Assembly: GCF_000423025.1 (NCBI RefSeq)
Contig: NZ_AUHE01000004.1
Span: forward strand, 124,001-188,000
DNA length: 64,000 nucleotides
Reading direction: 5' to 3'
Source of the DNA: Gordonia shandongensis DSM 45094
Lineage (GTDB): Bacteria > Actinomycetota > Actinomycetes > Mycobacteriales > Mycobacteriaceae
Position numbers and translations under genes: made by a program
Shown: piece after piece, positions 33,631-42,743 of the stretch
Numbering within the stretch: the first letter of the stretch is position 1
Layout: the number at the start of each line of letters is the position of its first letter
Notes under the pieces: generated by a model
Told to the model about the DNA's origin: nothing
Database searches by the model: none
The model's input: only the letters and a program-made list of their open reading frames with translations

Positions 33631-35058
33631 GTGAGATCACGGTCCATCGTCGCCATCCTGCTCGGCACACTCACCCTGGTGGCGGCGATACCCGCCCCAC
33701 CCGCCGACGCGGCACCGCCCTCCAGCACCCCCGGCAGCACCAGCACGCCCCACACTCCGCAGCCGCGCGTACGACCCACACCGCTGGTCCCGATGCCCCA
33801 GGAACTCGACCACGGGTTCTACCGGCCGCCGGCGAGCGAGATCGTTGCCGCCGAGCGCGGACAGATCCTGCGCGCACGCCGCATCACGGCGGCCAACCTC
33901 GGCCTGCTCCCCATCAACGTCGACGCCTGGCAGCTGACCTTCGCATCCACCGACACCCGGGATCGGCCGATTCCCGCCGTCACCACGATCCTCAAACCAC
34001 GCGGAAAGCAGCGCAGCGGACCGCGCAAGGTGATCTCGATGCAGATCGCCGAGGACTCGACCGCGGGATGGTGTGCACCGTCGTACGCCATCCAGCAGTT
34101 CAGCGTCGCCAGCTTCGTCGGACAGATCGTCGCCCCCGCCGAACTGCTCATCGCACAGGGCTTCCTCAACCAGGGGTACGCCGTGGTCCTCCCCGACCAC
34201 GAGGGCCCCGAGCACGCCTACGCCGCGGGGCCCCTCGGCGCCCGGATCACCCTCGACAGCCTGCGCGCGGCCAAACAGTTCACCGCAGCGGGCATCACCG
34301 ACGACTCCCCCATCGGCATGTACGGCTACTCCGGCGGCGCGATCGTCACCGGGCACGCCGCCGAACTCAAGAAGTCGTACGCACCCGAACTGAACATCGT
34401 CGGCGCCGCCGAGGGCGGGGTCCCCGCCGACCTGCGGTCACTGCTGCTGGCCGCCCAGAACAACATCACCAGCGGCCTGGTGCTGGGCGCCATCGTCGGA
34501 CTGGCCCGCGAATACGACTACTTCGAGGAGTTCCTCGAGCGGCGACTCAACCTCCTCGGCAAGGCCCTCACCCTCATCAAGGGGCCGCTGTGCGTGCAAC
34601 AGCAGTCGTTCACGCTCCCGTTCATCAACAACATCGGGTTGATCGACTGGCCCGGCGGCGCGCTCCGGGCTCCGGCGGTCAAACGCCTGCTGCGTGACAC
34701 CCGCATGGGCAAATCCCTGCCCGACATGCCGATGTACATCTGGAACTCGGCGCTCGACGAGATCGTCCCGGTCGGGCAGGTCGACACCCTGGTCCGCGAA
34801 TACTGCCGTCGGCCGGGAGCGCAGGTCACCTACACCCGCGATCACCTCTCCGAGCACATCACCGCCGAGATCGCCGGCGCACCGGGTGCCCTCCTCTGGC
34901 TCAAGGACCGTCTCGACGGCAAACCCGCCACCCCGGGCTGCCGGACCCGAGACGAGCTGACGATGGTCACCGACAGCCGCTGGTGGCCCACGTTCGCCGA
35001 GACGATCGGCGCCGACCTCGCCGCGCTCTTCGGCAAGGAACTGGGCGCCGGCCGGTGA
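33631..35058 (+). CDS. Secreted lipase (LIP/triacylglycerol lipase family)
   Basis: A 475-residue exported protein from GTG 33631. The signal peptide is SIVAILLGTLTLVAAIPAPP with a likely cleavage at ADAAPP, followed by a Ser/Thr/Pro-rich linker. The alpha/beta hydrolase domain has VVLPDHEGPEHAY, nucleophile elbow GMYGYSGGAIVTG, acid in WNSALDEIVPV, and His in HLSEHITAE, a complete triad of the secretory LIP family. Cysteines in WCAPS, LCVQQ, YCRR and GCRTRD may pair. It would hydrolyse extracellular triglycerides or other lipids. An ATG at 33496 is less credible. Confidence 0.88.
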   Translation: MRSRSIVAILLGTLTLVAAIPAPPADAAPPSSTPGSTSTPHTPQPRVRPTPLVPMPQELDHGFYRPPASEIVAAERGQILRARRITAANLGLLPINVDAWQLTFASTDTRDRPIPAVTTILKPRGKQRSGPRKVISMQIAEDSTAGWCAPSYAIQQFSVASFVGQIVAPAELLIAQGFLNQGYAVVLPDHEGPEHAYAAGPLGARITLDSLRAAKQFTAAGITDDSPIGMYGYSGGAIVTGHAAELKKSYAPELNIVGAAEGGVPADLRSLLLAAQNNITSGLVLGAIVGLAREYDYFEEFLERRLNLLGKALTLIKGPLCVQQQSFTLPFINNIGLIDWPGGALRAPAVKRLLRDTRMGKSLPDMPMYIWNSALDEIVPVGQVDTLVREYCRRPGAQVTYTRDHLSEHITAEIAGAPGALLWLKDRLDGKPATPGCRTRDELTMVTDSRWWPTFAETIGADLAALFGKELGAGR

Positions 35059-35119
35059 GCAGACCGGTGCGCAGACCGACGCCACCGGCCCCCGCCTGCC
35101 ACTGCTCTAGCCTGGAGAC

Positions 35120-35743
35120 GTGACGCATCCACGCCTGTACCGAGGCCTGTCCGCCGAGGACCGGCGACGCGACCGCCGCGAGCGATTCCTCGCCGCGGCG
35201 GTCGCACTGTTCGGCACCGACGGGTACGCGGCGACGTCGGTCTCGGCCGTCTGCCGCGAAGCGGGACTGTCCTCCCGACAGTTCTACGAGGAGTTCAGCG
35301 ACCGCGAGGATCTGCTGCGCGCCGTCTACGACGTCACCGAGGACGGGGCGATGCGCGCCGTCGAGGCCGCCGTCCGCGACGCCATGGAGTCCACCGACCG
35401 CCTCGAGGTGGTCCTCGACGCGGGCATCGGGGCGTTCATCGACCATTTCGCCGCCGACACCCGGCTCACCCGGATCTGCTTCGTCGAGGTGGTCGGTGTG
35501 AGCCGCACGTTCGAAGACCACCGCGCCCGGCGGCGCCGCGGGTGGGCCGACCTCCTCGGGGGCGTCGCCACCGGAGGCGTGCAACGCGGTCTGCTCGACG
35601 CCGAGACCGATCCCCTGCTGTGGGTGGGGTTCATCGGCGCCGTGAACTCCGTCATCGTCGCGCAGGCGGAATCCGACGATCTGTCCGCCGCCGACGCGCT
35701 CCGCGTGCTGCGCACCCTGCTGCAGTCGGGCGTCTTCGGCTGA
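35120..35743 (+). CDS. TetR-family regulator
   Basis: A 207-residue regulator from GTG 35120. The DNA-binding part is LAAAVALFGTDGYAATSVSAV with the turn CREAGLSSRQFYEEFSDREDLL. The C-terminal half is helical and has no recognisable ligand motif. It follows the lipase by 61 bases on the same strand and converges on the prpE-like gene. A role in lipid utilisation is an inference from neighbours. Confidence 0.85.
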   Translation: MTHPRLYRGLSAEDRRRDRRERFLAAAVALFGTDGYAATSVSAVCREAGLSSRQFYEEFSDREDLLRAVYDVTEDGAMRAVEAAVRDAMESTDRLEVVLDAGIGAFIDHFAADTRLTRICFVEVVGVSRTFEDHRARRRRGWADLLGGVATGGVQRGLLDAETDPLLWVGFIGAVNSVIVAQAESDDLSAADALRVLRTLLQSGVFG

Positions 35744-35758
35744 GCCCGGAACCGGCCG

Positions 35759-37636
35759 TCACCCGCCGAGCTGCTGGGCCAACGCCTCGAGGACCGCGGG
35801 GTCCTCGATCGTCGACGGCACCGTGTACTCGTCGCCGTCGACGATCTGCCGCATCGTCTTGCGCAGGATCTTGCCCGACCGCGTCTTGGGCAGCGCCTGG
35901 ACCACGGTCACGTCGCGGAACGTCGCCACGGCGCCGATCTCGTCGCGCACCATCCGAACCAGGTCGGTGCGCAACTCGTCGTCGCCGATGGTCACACCGG
36001 CCTTGAGGACGACGTAACCACTGGGCCGCTGCCCTTTGAGGTCGTCGTGGATGCCGATGACGGCGCATTCGGCGACCGCCGGGTGAGCGGCCACGACCGC
36101 CTCGATGCTGCCGGTCGACAGCCGGTGCCCCGCCACGTTGATGACGTCGTCCGATCTACCCAGGACGTACACGTAGCCGTCCTCGTCGATGTATCCCGAG
36201 TCGCCGGTGAGGTAGTAGCCGGGGAAGGCCTCGAGGTACGAGGAACGGAATCGAGCCTCGTCCTCCCACAGTCCGGGCAGGGTGCCCGGCGGCAGCGGAA
36301 GCGTCACCACGATGTTGCCTTCGCCGCCGGCCGGGACCGGAGCCCCCGAGGCGTCGACGATCCGCACGTCGTAGCCGGGCACCGGGACCGTCGCCGTCCC
36401 CGGCTTGAGCGGCATCGGTTCCAGCCCCCGCAGGTTCGCGACGATCGCCCACCCGGTCTCGGTCTGCCACCAGTGGTCCACCACCGGCACTCCGAGGGTG
36501 GACGACGCCCACGAGAACGTGTCCGGGTCGAGCCGCTCACCGGCGGCGAAGAGCGTGCGGAGCGACGAGACGTCGTACTTCGCGAGTTCGACCGCGTCCG
36601 GGTCGGCCTTGCGGATCGCGCGGATCGCGGTCGGCGCCGTGAACAGCGCGGCGACCCCGTGGTCGGCGATCACCCGCCAGAACGCGCCCGCATCCGGCGT
36701 CCCGACGGGTTTGCCCTCGTACATCACCGTGGTCGCACCGAACAGCAGCGGACCGTAGACGATGTACGAGTGGCCGACCACCCAGCCGACGTCGGAGGCC
36801 GTCCACCAGACGTCGTCGGGGCTCATCCCGTACACGTAGCGCATCGACCACATGAGGGCGACGGCGTGGCCGCCGTTGTCGCGCACCACGCCCTTCGGCT
36901 TCCCGGTGGTCCCCGATGTGTAGAGGATGTAGAGCGGGTCGGTGGCCGCGACGTCGACGGGGTCGGCGGGCGTTGCGGCGGCGATCTGCTCGTCCCAGTC
37001 GAGCCACCCGTCGTCGTGTGCCGCACCGGGCACCTCGGGACGGTCTTTGACGATCACGGTGGCGGGCGGCCGGGCGCTGGCGGCGAGCGCATCGCGGACG
37101 ATCGGCAGGTACTCCACCGCCCGTCCGGGTTCCAGCCCGCCGGAGGCCGTCACGATCGCCACCGGCCGCGCATCGTCGATGCGGGTGGCCAGCTCCGGCG
37201 CCGCGAACCCGCCGAAGACCACGGAGTGCACCGCGCCGATGCGGGCGCACGCGAGCATCGCGATCGCCGCCTCCGGGATCATCGGCAGGTAGATGATGAC
37301 GCGGTCGCCCTGCTGGACCCCGTGGTCGCGCAGAACGCCGGCGAACCGGGTGACGGCGTCGAGGAGTTCGGCGTAGGTGTAGGTGAGCGTCACACCGGTC
37401 ATGGCGGAGTCCCAGATGAGGGCGGCCCGGTCGCCCCGGCCGGCGGCCACGTGGCGGTCGAGGGCGTTGACCGACGTGTTCAGCGTCGCGTCGGGGAACC
37501 AGCGGTGGATGGGCGCGGCCGACGAGTCCAGTGCCCGGGTCGGCGGGGTGATCCAGTCGATGTCGGCGGCGGCGTCGAGCCAGAAGCCGTCGGGGTCGGT
37601 GATGCTGCGCTCGAATGCGTCCGAATAGCTGCCCAT
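35759..37636 (-). CDS. prpE: Propionate--CoA ligase / short-chain acyl-CoA synthetase (PrpE-like)
   Basis: A 625-residue acetyl-CoA-synthetase-family enzyme activating a short-chain acid, most likely propionate. P-loop YTSGTTGKPKG, WWTASDVGWVVGHSYIVYGPL, DHWWQTETGWAI, and a hinge YYLTGDSGYIDEDGYVYVLG with RSDDVINVAGHRLSTG all match the family. The acetylatable lysine is in PKTRSGKILRK. Start ATG 37636 (MGSYSDAFERS) fits the family; the upstream frame extension is not protein-like. Propionyl-CoA from branched lipids is a common carbon source for these bacteria, so this fits the surrounding lipid genes. Confidence 0.85.
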   Translation of the reverse strand: MGSYSDAFERSITDPDGFWLDAAADIDWITPPTRALDSSAAPIHRWFPDATLNTSVNALDRHVAAGRGDRAALIWDSAMTGVTLTYTYAELLDAVTRFAGVLRDHGVQQGDRVIIYLPMIPEAAIAMLACARIGAVHSVVFGGFAAPELATRIDDARPVAIVTASGGLEPGRAVEYLPIVRDALAASARPPATVIVKDRPEVPGAAHDDGWLDWDEQIAAATPADPVDVAATDPLYILYTSGTTGKPKGVVRDNGGHAVALMWSMRYVYGMSPDDVWWTASDVGWVVGHSYIVYGPLLFGATTVMYEGKPVGTPDAGAFWRVIADHGVAALFTAPTAIRAIRKADPDAVELAKYDVSSLRTLFAAGERLDPDTFSWASSTLGVPVVDHWWQTETGWAIVANLRGLEPMPLKPGTATVPVPGYDVRIVDASGAPVPAGGEGNIVVTLPLPPGTLPGLWEDEARFRSSYLEAFPGYYLTGDSGYIDEDGYVYVLGRSDDVINVAGHRLSTGSIEAVVAAHPAVAECAVIGIHDDLKGQRPSGYVVLKAGVTIGDDELRTDLVRMVRDEIGAVATFRDVTVVQALPKTRSGKILRKTMRQIVDGDEYTVPSTIEDPAVLEALAQQLGG

Positions 37637-37714
37637 GGCTGTCACGCTAGCCACCGCATCGGTGAGCCGAGTCACCTTTCCGGGGTGCGACCCCTCACAT
37701 TTGATCTCAAACCG

Positions 37715-37731
37715 GTCACGGAACGGTAACG
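37715..37731. promoter_or_regulatory. Candidate MtrA box
   Basis: GTCACGGAACGGTAACG contains GTCAC and GTAAC with an 11-base period, the direct-repeat spacing of MtrA sites upstream of rpf and cell-wall hydrolase genes in Actinobacteria. It lies about 175 bases upstream of the Rpf gene. The intervening 270-base gap shows no other recognisable element and no riboswitch core that I can identify. Confidence 0.4.
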
Positions 37732-37822
37732 AGAAAATGATCGCGCGACCTGCGAATTCCCCACCGACTCGCGCTTGCATCAGCTAGCGCTGGTGTGTCT
37801 GCGCCCACATTCACGGGCGTGA

Positions 37823-38230
<408 letters not shown>

Positions 38231-38277
38231 GCGCCCACCACCGCATCTCTGCGCACTCGCTGCGATAGAGACCCGAC

Positions 38278-38306
38278 CGAAGCCCCCGTCACCGACGGGG
38301 GCTTCG
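38278..38306. terminator. Bidirectional hairpin between the Rpf gene and the convergent membrane gene
   Basis: A 13-bp stem CGAAGCCCCCGTC / GACGGGGGCTTCG with loop ACC. Confidence 0.8.
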
Positions 38307-38323
38307 GCGTCTCCCGCGGACGT

Positions 38324-38758
38324 TCAGCCCCAGGTGCCCGCCTGCTCGACGATGAACCCGAGGACGATCAGCGCACTGCCCCCGACCTCGCCGACGATCA
38401 GCGCGATCATCGAGGCGCGCAGCGACGCTGGCTCGGGGTGGAACTGGTTGGTGGTGTCGCGGAGCAGCCCGTGCAGACAGTACGAGGCGATGGCGCCGAC
38501 GAAGAAGGCGACGACCACACCGAGCGCGATCACGTTCACCACCGTCGACCAGGCACTGAACTGGACGAAGACCGCCAGCATCGCCGTCGCGAACGAGTAC
38601 ATCAGGGCGGCGCGGTGGGCGATGTCGACGTAGATGTGCGCCGTCCCGTCGTCGCTGGCGGTGATCTGCGCGTACTTCCACACGCCCAGCAGCAGCGCCC
38701 ACAGGAAGATGACGCCGGCGGCGATCAGACCGATCTGCGCGGCCACGGTGAGAGTCAT
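38324..38758 (-). CDS. Hypothetical four-segment membrane protein
   Basis: A 144-residue polytopic protein read from ATG 38758 (MTLTVAAQIGLIAAG). Segments are near IGLIAAGVIFLWALLLGVW, ALMYSFATAMLAVFV, VIALGVVVAFFVGAIAS and MIALIVGEVGGSALIVLGF. Short polar loops (KYAQITASDDGTAHIYVDIAHR) link the first two. It resembles conserved mycobacterial integral membrane proteins of unknown role; no active-site motif. It converges on the Rpf gene. Confidence 0.65.
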   Translation of the reverse strand: MTLTVAAQIGLIAAGVIFLWALLLGVWKYAQITASDDGTAHIYVDIAHRAALMYSFATAMLAVFVQFSAWSTVVNVIALGVVVAFFVGAIASYCLHGLLRDTTNQFHPEPASLRASMIALIVGEVGGSALIVLGFIVEQAGTWG

Positions 38759-38826
38759 GGCACCCACTGTCTCAGACGGCCTCCTCACCGGGCCGTCCGG
38801 CCGTGCCGCGTTGGTACTGTGCGGAC

Positions 38827-39543
38827 ATGGCCCGCCGTCTGTCCTCACTGCTGCACCCGTCGATGCGGCGCACGTCGATCCTCGTGCCGATCGTCGTGGT
38901 GGCGGTCGCCGTCGCGGCCGTGGTCTTCGTGATCGTGCAGTCGACGGGCGGCGACGACGGCGCAGACCGGGCCTCCGACGGCGACGGGGCCCCGCCGCCG
39001 CGCTCGGAGTGGGAGGACCGCGACCCCGACGACCCGATGGCGTTCGGCCGCGTCGACGCTCCGGTCGGCCTCGTGATGTTCACCGACTACCAGTGCCCGT
39101 ACTGCGCACAGTGGACGCAGGACACGCTGCCGACGTTGATGAAGTACGTCGACGACGGCCGCCTGCGGATCGAGCTGCGGGACATGAACATCTTCGGCCC
39201 CGAGTCGGAGAACGCGGCGCGCGCCGCCTACTCGGCCGGGCTGCAGGGCAGACTCCGCGAGTACAACGCCGCACTCTTCGCCGGCGGCAAACCTCGTCCG
39301 AAGAGTCGACTCACCGATGCCGCGCTCATCGAGCTGGCCGGCGAGCTCGGTCTCGACGTGGCCCGCTTCCGCGCCGACCTCTCATCGCAGACCGTGCTCA
39401 GCGCCGTCCGGAACAAGGCCAGCGACGGGTTCACCGCAGGCACCTACACCACGCCCGCGTTCATCATCGCCGACAAGCCGATCCTCGGCTCGCAGCCCAC
39501 GAAGGTGTTCACCGACGCCGTCGACAAGGCCCTCGGCGACTGA
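38827..39543 (+). CDS. DsbA-like thioredoxin-fold protein, membrane anchored
   Basis: A 238-residue protein with a membrane anchor at about 18-37, an acidic linker (DDGADRASDGDGAPPPRSEWED), and a DsbA-type domain. The motif is CPYC at 90-93 (FTDYQCPYCAQWTQDT), the cis-Pro loop is TYTTPAFIIADKPILG. These features suggest an extracytoplasmic thiol-disulfide exchange protein, similar to the one at 8357-9085 but with a different dipeptide between the cysteines. It abuts the convergent TetR gene through TGATCA. Confidence 0.87.
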   Translation: MARRLSSLLHPSMRRTSILVPIVVVAVAVAAVVFVIVQSTGGDDGADRASDGDGAPPPRSEWEDRDPDDPMAFGRVDAPVGLVMFTDYQCPYCAQWTQDTLPTLMKYVDDGRLRIELRDMNIFGPESENAARAAYSAGLQGRLREYNAALFAGGKPRPKSRLTDAALIELAGELGLDVARFRADLSSQTVLSAVRNKASDGFTAGTYTTPAFIIADKPILGSQPTKVFTDAVDKALGD

Positions 39544-40116
39544 TCACCCGCGGCCGACGATGACCTCCACCGCCGCCTGCAGGTGGTCGGCCAGGTCGAC
39601 GAACTCGATCGCGCCCATCCCCGCCTGCATGAGCGCCCCGGTGAACGTGAAGCTCAGGGTCTGCAGGATCTTCGGGTCGGCGCCGTCGCCGAGCGCCCGG
39701 TGAAAGGCCCCGAACCAGTGGCGTCCGATCTCCCAGCGGATCCGCTCCACGTCGGGATCGGCGGTCAACAGACTCTTGGTCGCGGCGTCGGCCGTCGTCG
39801 GGGACGCGGCGATCAGCTCCGCCGCCTGCCGGACGACCTGCTGCAGGCGCGCCACCGGACCACCCGCGGGTTCCGGTTCGGGAGCCTCGACGATCTGACG
39901 CAGGAACAGCGACGCGAACAGATGGTCCTTGGACGAGAAGTAGGTGTACGCCGTCGCGGCCGACACCCTCGCCTCGGCCGCGATGAGACGCAGGGTGAGG
40001 TCCTCGTACGCGGACGTCTCCAACAGCGCGTGCCCGGCGTCGAGCAGGCGTCCGATCGTCGCCAACTGCCGAGGCCCCAGCCCGCGGCGCCCGAGCGTCG
40101 TTCCGAGGCTGTTCAT
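39544..40116 (-). CDS. TetR-family regulator
   Basis: A 190-residue regulator. The DNA-binding part ends with LRLIAAEARVSAATAYTYFSSKDHLFASLFLRQ. The C-terminal domain has a hydrophobic ligand pocket pattern. It is the last gene on the minus strand of the P450 cluster, 35 bases beyond the ALDH gene, so it may be cotranscribed with and control the cluster. The stop is shared with the DsbA-like gene's TGATCA. Confidence 0.85.
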   Translation of the reverse strand: MNSLGTTLGRRGLGPRQLATIGRLLDAGHALLETSAYEDLTLRLIAAEARVSAATAYTYFSSKDHLFASLFLRQIVEAPEPEPAGGPVARLQQVVRQAAELIAASPTTADAATKSLLTADPDVERIRWEIGRHWFGAFHRALGDGADPKILQTLSFTFTGALMQAGMGAIEFVDLADHLQAAVEVIVGRG

Positions 40117-40151
40117 TCCTCCAGTTTATCGTCGAGTCCGCCCGCTGCCCC

Positions 40152-41588
40152 TCAGGGCCGGTGCGGCCCGGTCACCACCTGGATCTCGGTGAAGCTGTAC
40201 AGACCCCACGGGCCGTTCTCCACCCCCAGCCCGCTCGACTTGAGCCCGCCGAAGGGCAGGTCCGGCCGTACCCCGGTGCCGTGCGCGTTGATCGCCACCT
40301 GACCGGCCTCGATCCGTGGAGCCCACTGCGCTGCGCGCTCGGGGTCGCCGGACCACACCGAGGCGGTCAGTCCGTACTCGGTGCGATTGGCGCGCGCGAT
40401 GGCGTCCTCGATCTCGGTGTATCCGATGATCGGCAGCGCCGGACCGAACTGCTCCTCGTCGACCAGGCGGACACCGTCGGACGCCCCCTCCACGATCGTG
40501 GGGGCATAGAAGTACCCCGGCCGATCGATCGCGGCCCCACCCGCCACGACCCGAGCACCGGCCTCGACCGCGTCGTCCACCAGGTCTACGACGCGGTCGA
40601 GTTGTGCCCGGTTGTTCACCGGTCCCATCTGCACCCCCTCGGTCATTCCCGAACCCACGGTCACGGAGCGAGCGATCTCCCCGAGTGCCTCCACCAATCG
40701 CGCCTTGATCGAATCGTGCACGTAGACCCGTTTGACGGCGAGACAGATCTGGCCCGCGTTCGCGAACGCACTTCGATACAGGCTCGGCGCGATCTCGTCC
40801 ACGTCGACGTCCGGCAGGATCACAGCCGGATCGTTGCCGCCGAGTTCGAGCGTGACCCGCTTGAGGTCGGCCGCGGCGCCGAGCGCGACCTTCCTCCCCA
40901 CCGCCGTCGACCCGGTGAAGCTGACCTTCCGCGGCACCGGATGCTCGACCATCGCCGCTCCCAGCGGGTCGAGGCCGCTGACGACGTTGAGCACGCCCGG
41001 CGGGAAGGCCGCACGCAGCACCTGTCCGAGCGCCAGCGTCGCCAGCGGCGTGTGCGGCGAAGGTTTGACGACGATCGTGTTGCCCGCCCGCAACGCGGGC
41101 GCGATCTTCCACACCGCCAGCGAGATGGGGAAGTTCCACGGTGCGATCGCCGCCACCACTCCCATCGGGCGGCGGACGACCGCCTGATAGCCGGCCGCCT
41201 CGTCGTTGACCAGCACCTCCGACGGCAGATCGAGGTCCGCGTAGTACCGCAGCCACATCGCGGACACCGCGAACTCGCTGCGCGCTTCCGCCAGCGGCTT
41301 GCCCTGCTCCGCAGTGAGGATCTCGGCGAGTTCGTCGATCCTCTCCTCGATCAGCTCGGCCGCCCTGCGCAGCGCCGACCGCCGGAACGCCTCGTCGTGC
41401 CGCCACGTTCCAAAGGCGTCGAGGGCGACGGCGAAGACCCCGTCCAGCTGGTCGACGGAGACGTCTGGCGCCTGTGCGAGCACGTCACCGGTCGCCGGGT
41501 CGAGGACGTCGAATCGACTCGACACCGGCAGGTCCTCCCCACCGCTGGTCGCAGCCACCGCGTCGAGCAGCGTCACGTCTTCGGTCAT
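40152..41588 (-). CDS. Aldehyde dehydrogenase
   Basis: A 478-residue NAD(P)-dependent ALDH. The cofactor region APWNFPISLAVWKIAPAL, SFTGSTAVGRKVALGA, catalytic Glu in TLELGGNDPAV, and nucleophile Cys in NAGQICLAVKR are intact. It would oxidise the aldehyde made by the adjacent alcohol dehydrogenase to a carboxylic acid. The gene lies 63 bases after ADH; the gap is a 17-bp tandem repeat. Start is the ATG at 41588. Confidence 0.9.
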   Translation of the reverse strand: MTEDVTLLDAVAATSGGEDLPVSSRFDVLDPATGDVLAQAPDVSVDQLDGVFAVALDAFGTWRHDEAFRRSALRRAAELIEERIDELAEILTAEQGKPLAEARSEFAVSAMWLRYYADLDLPSEVLVNDEAAGYQAVVRRPMGVVAAIAPWNFPISLAVWKIAPALRAGNTIVVKPSPHTPLATLALGQVLRAAFPPGVLNVVSGLDPLGAAMVEHPVPRKVSFTGSTAVGRKVALGAAADLKRVTLELGGNDPAVILPDVDVDEIAPSLYRSAFANAGQICLAVKRVYVHDSIKARLVEALGEIARSVTVGSGMTEGVQMGPVNNRAQLDRVVDLVDDAVEAGARVVAGGAAIDRPGYFYAPTIVEGASDGVRLVDEEQFGPALPIIGYTEIEDAIARANRTEYGLTASVWSGDPERAAQWAPRIEAGQVAINAHGTGVRPDLPFGGLKSSGLGVENGPWGLYSFTEIQVVTGPHRP

Positions 41589-41604
41589 CGTGTTCTCCGA
41601 TCCT

Positions 41605-41653
41605 CGTCGAATTCTGATCCCCGTCGAATCCTGATCCCCGTCGAATTCCCGTC
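41605..41653. repeat. 17-bp tandem repeat between ADH and ALDH genes
   Basis: CGTCGAATTCTGATCCC and CGTCGAATCCTGATCCC, then a partial CGTCGAATTCCCGTC at 41605, 41622 and 41639. Confidence 0.85.
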
Positions 41654-42743
41654 AATGCCCCGGCAGGAGCACCGGCTTGATCGTCCGTCCCGATGCCGAG
41701 TCGGACTCCGCATCGTTGATCCGATCCAGCGGGTAGGTCTCGATCAGACTCTCGAAGGGGAAGCGACCGTCCTGCCACAGGCCGATGAGGCGCGGAATGA
41801 ACTCCTGGGGCACCGCATCACCTTCGATCGCGTAGGTGACGGCTCTGCCTGCGAGGGCGACCGGGTCGATCTCCAAGCGCCCCGGACCGGCCCCGACGAG
41901 CACGGCGGTCCCCCCGGGCGCCAGTGCGCCGACGCCAGTCGAGATCGCGGACGTGACCGCGGTGGTGTCCAGAACGAAGTCCACCCCGCCGTGATCGGAC
42001 AAGCGGTCGGCCAGGTCGGGGGCATCGGCCGTCACGGTCCGGGTGGCGCCGAGGGCCCGGGCCACCTCCAGCCGAGCGCCGTGCAGGTCGACGGCGACGA
42101 TGTCGCCGGCTCCCGCGGCCGCGGCCGCCATCACCGCGGCCAGCCCGACCCCGCCGGCACCGAGGACCGCCACGCTCTGCCCCGGACCCGGTCGCATCAC
42201 GTTCAACACCGCTCCGGCTCCTGTCTGCAGACCACACCCCAGCGGTCCCAGCAGTTCCAACGGCAGTCCCCGATCGACGACCACCGCATTACGGGCGGTC
42301 GCGACGGCGTGCGTGGCGAAACTCGACTGACCGAACCATCGACCGGCCAGCGGGGTGCCGGACGAGTCGACGGCACCCGTCGAACCGTCCGCACGGCGGC
42401 CGGACAGATTGCGCAGCATGAACTCGGCGCAGTACGCCGGGTGGCCGCTCCGGCACGACACGCACCGTCCGCAGTGTTCGAAGCTCAGGACGACGTGGTC
42501 ACCGACCTCGATGCCGGTCACCGCATCGCCCGTCCGCTCGACGACCCCCGCCCCTTCGTGGCCGAGGACCGCCGGACCGATCCGTTCCAGCCCGGGACGT
42601 ATCGCCAGATCCGTGTGGCACATGCCGACACCCACCACGCGAACGAGGATCTCGTCGGGTGCGAGCGGTCCCACGACGATCGGCTCCAGGCCGAACCGAC
42701 CTCCTCCGTCCCGCAAGACCGCCGCGGTCGCCTCTGTCGTCAC
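41652..42743 (-). CDS. Zinc-dependent alcohol dehydrogenase (MDR family)
   Basis: A 363-residue medium-chain dehydrogenase. The catalytic zinc ligand region is GMCHTDLAIRPG and GHEGAGVVE. The structural zinc site is the four cysteines in CGRCVSCRSGHPAYC. The Rossmann motif is AVLGAGGVGLAAVMAA. It resembles the aryl/terpenol-type NAD-dependent dehydrogenases, and with the P450 and ALDH it fits oxidation of a primary alcohol. GTG start overlaps the reductase stop (GTGA), so the two are translationally coupled. Confidence 0.88.
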   Translation of the reverse strand: MTTEATAAVLRDGGGRFGLEPIVVGPLAPDEILVRVVGVGMCHTDLAIRPGLERIGPAVLGHEGAGVVERTGDAVTGIEVGDHVVLSFEHCGRCVSCRSGHPAYCAEFMLRNLSGRRADGSTGAVDSSGTPLAGRWFGQSSFATHAVATARNAVVVDRGLPLELLGPLGCGLQTGAGAVLNVMRPGPGQSVAVLGAGGVGLAAVMAAAAAGAGDIVAVDLHGARLEVARALGATRTVTADAPDLADRLSDHGGVDFVLDTTAVTSAISTGVGALAPGGTAVLVGAGPGRLEIDPVALAGRAVTYAIEGDAVPQEFIPRLIGLWQDGRFPFESLIETYPLDRINDAESDSASGRTIKPVLLPGH